In this document: positions 62,064-64,000 of the stretch, in pieces
Layout of the letters: each line of letters starts with the position of its first letter
How positions within the stretch are numbered: the stretch's first letter is position 1
Assembly: GCA_026008535.1 (NCBI GenBank)
Contig: BRKX01000002.1
Span: 58,711,170 to 58,775,169, forward strand
Length of the DNA stretch: 64,000 nt
Source of the DNA: Perilla frutescens
Lineage: Eukaryota; Streptophyta; Magnoliopsida; Lamiales; Lamiaceae
Direction: 5' to 3'
Position numbers and translations under genes: made by a program
Notes under the pieces: model-generated
The model's input: only the letters and a program-made list of their open reading frames with translations
What the model was told of the DNA's origin: nothing
The model's database searches: none

Positions 62064-62549
62064 ACCTTAACGGAAGCAAAACGTGAACCTAAAGCACTAT
62101 CATAATATTCACGTTGGGGCTCTTTGGCAAAAAAGCAAGACTTCCTGGGGATTTTTAATGGCGATGATGACGACATTATCTGTTTTGTTAGGAGTGCGTG
62201 AATCTCAGATGAGCCTAATTTACTGACAAGCATATCTTTTTGATCGCGACTGACAAATATTTCTTGATCATATGAGTCAGAGACTGTTTTTCTGTTATTC
62301 TAATGAATTTATTGATCTATTTTATATCATCCAGGAATTTTATTCAAGATTAATGTGTTTCTCGCGAGTTACATTCTAGGTGCTTTTTCAGGGGAAAAAT
62401 TAATCCAATTGAAAAATATCCTCTTTATTACTCGACCGTATACGCTGATGAAGTAGCCATGAGTTTAAACTTCTGACTTGGGAAGAAAATAAATATTTAT
62501 CGTAAAAAATCAACTGTAATGAAAGAGAAGGAAAAAGGAAATTAATTTT

Positions 62550-62624
62550 GATGCTACCCAGGATCGGAACTGGAGACCTTTAGTGTGTAAGACTAACGTG
62601 ATATAACCACTACACCACAGCATC
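62550..62624 (-). tRNA. tRNA-Val (UAC)-like sequence, possibly a pseudogene
   Basis: The 75 nt fold as a cloverleaf: acceptor stem GATGCTG/TAGCATC, D-arm with GTGTAGTGGTTATATCAC (A-box-like), anticodon stem TTAGT/ACTAA with loop CTTACAC (anticodon TAC), and T-arm TCCAG/CTGGG. The T loop is eight bases (TTCCGATC) instead of seven, and the B box is imperfect. A T5 tract (62530-62535 inverse) lies downstream and could end Pol III transcription. Either a slightly degenerate tRNA gene or a tRNA-derived relic. Confidence 0.55.
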
Positions 62625-63039
62625 ATCGCCTGAAAGCTTAGTCGACAAATTTAATAGAAATTTAATGAAACCAATAATTATTATGAGTTGTAGCTTGTAC
62701 GTACGTGGGTCTGGATGTGGTGTGGGGTGTGTGAATTGTGAAATCACCTTTCCTTTTCCAGATACGAACACTATCAGTAATTTCTTGGAAATTTCCTCGC
62801 TTTCATGCATCACTTGTATCTATAATTTCTTGCAACAAAAACGCTACCTACCTCATGATAAGTTGAAGCATTTATATGTATATGTTCTAGAGTTGGCGAA
62901 CACGATCTGACGCCAGCTTCTTATGATTTTTGTGTTGGTTGTAAATTGTAAATTGTAATTCAGTTGCAAGAAGCCGTAAGTAAATAGTGAAGAACTGAAA
63001 ATTTCAGTTTTTCACTGATCACGTACGTGATTACCAGAA

Positions 63040-63335
63040 ATGATTAGTAATGCCTCTCTTCTTCGATTATCTTTGAAAGTGTGGAATTCCGCGATGGGGG
63101 TAGGGGGCATTGCTACAATCTTGTATGCTATTTTCATGTTTAAAGCTGGAGGAGAAACTTCCTCGTCTTCTCACCATGCTACTATGCCCTGGTAATTATT
63201 CTAATTATCAACTTACTACTGTTTCTTAATCACCTGTTTTTAATTTATATATATACATGTTGTTTGATCTCAAGAATCAAATTAACTCAAGATCTATATA
63301 TATATAGTTTGTCATCTCTTGCATGGTAGCCATGC

Positions 63336-63372
<37 letters not shown>

Positions 63373-64000
63373 ATATGTTAATTTGAATGGAATTCTCTTT
63401 TGTTGCAGGTTCTTTCATGCTTTTCTCTTTGTGGGCATTGTGTTGTGTGCAGTAACTTGCTTGGGCCATATGGCTGCACACACAGCAAATACTTGTTGCC
63501 TCTCCACCGTATCCACATTCTTCTTCAATATTTTAATTTTTTTTTTATTTCATCTTATCGACATATACAGAGTGAGACATCATATCTTGTTGGTTAATTA
63601 TTATGGTACATATTTTGATTGTCTACTACCTCACCAACTAAACCGCCTCATAAGAAAAATCACTTAATATGTCAATTAATCTTTATATAATTGGGCGAAT
63701 TTGAGTTAAACTATAAATTATATGAGAAAGTTGTGTACTTAACAGAAGCGCAGTACATAGTTGTTATCCTTTTGCTGCTGATAGCGGAGACTGTGATCAT
63801 GACAGACGCATTCTTGAATCCTAACTCGGAAAAGGTTTAAGCAACAATCTAGCTATATAGCTTTTACCTTCTCCGATCCCTCTCAAAATCTGCTAAATCT
63901 TTTGTTAACTGTTGCTCGGATCTTACTGCTGCTCTCTTGTTTATCAGGACTTACCACTCAACCTATCTGACGATTTTACGGATTCTGCTGTTTCAACCTA
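63040..64000 (+). CDS. tetraspanin (tetraspanin-19-like), 3' end outside the window
   Basis: Exons 63040-63191, 63409-63508, 63754-63834 and 63948 to the edge, all in frame. Exon 1 gives TM1 (MGVGGIATILYAIFMF); exon 2 gives TM2 (FFHAFLFVGIVLCAVTCLGH) and HMAAHTANTCCLST, which fits the 'GHIAAETANGCCL' region typical of the plant tetraspanin-18/19 group; exon 3 gives TM3 (YIVVILLLLIAETVIMTDAF); exon 4 begins the large outer loop (DLPLNLSDDFTDSAVS). Tetraspanins organise membrane microdomains at the plasma membrane. The large-loop cysteines and TM4 are beyond the window. Intron 1 contains (GA)n at about 63336-63369. Confidence 0.88.
63336..63369. repeat. (GA)n microsatellite in tetraspanin intron 1
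   Basis: About 17 AG units ending 40 bp before the exon-2 acceptor; possible splicing influence but no evidence. Confidence 0.9.

Noticed and set aside
1..64000. CRISPR arrays, operons, riboswitches or prokaryotic islands
   Set aside because: None seen; gene structure, introns and transposon content are those of a plant nuclear chromosome.

Overview
This is a window of a plant nuclear genome, clearly a eudicot from its gene content. Genes have introns, intergenic DNA is AT-rich, and plant-only families are present: a P-class PPR protein, the multi-domain glutaredoxin GRXS17, plant MutS2, and allantoinase with an N-terminal membrane anchor. I cannot fix the species. Exon limits below come from reading splice sites and keeping frame against remembered family architecture; no alignment was run.

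Layout. 1-1034: end of a DNA transposon running off the left edge. 1416-3369 (+): mitochondrial-type PPR gene. 3838-6714 (-): GRXS17. 6912-8244: a Stowaway MITE next to a foldback Mutator-like element (MULE). 8245-12150: decayed repeats. 12158-23833: a complete but dead MULE of 11.7 kb. 24312-25211 (-): TSJT1/AILP1-like pseudogene. 25672-29464 (-): MutS2. 30079-34889 (-): allantoinase in 15 exons. 35384-36946: non-autonomous hAT element. 37745-39427: more MITE-type elements. 40742-46606: a Harbinger-like remnant split by a LINE. 47047-48010: two foldback elements. 49223-49414: plastid 16S rDNA insertion. 49796-58807: a hAT element holding a gag-protease LTR retrotransposon and a separate solo LTR. 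59485-62063 (+): conserved Cys-rich plant protein of unknown role. 62550-62624 (-): tRNA-Val-like sequence. 63040 to the right edge (+): tetraspanin.

Function. The host genes look like unrelated housekeeping loci: organelle RNA processing (PPR), iron-sulfur/redox homeostasis (GRXS17), DNA maintenance (MutS2), ureide nitrogen recycling (allantoinase) and a membrane scaffold (tetraspanin). No operon-like logic links them.

The most unusual object is the 12158-23833 element. It combines a FAR1/SWIM-type MULE transposase, three tandem diverged Myb/SANT-like genes sharing one two-exon design, and a convergent DUF1985-ULP1 (C48 protease) gene, all within ~160-bp terminal inverted repeats and a 9-bp target duplication. 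All its genes carry stops or frameshifts, so this copy is a fossil; living relatives should exist elsewhere.
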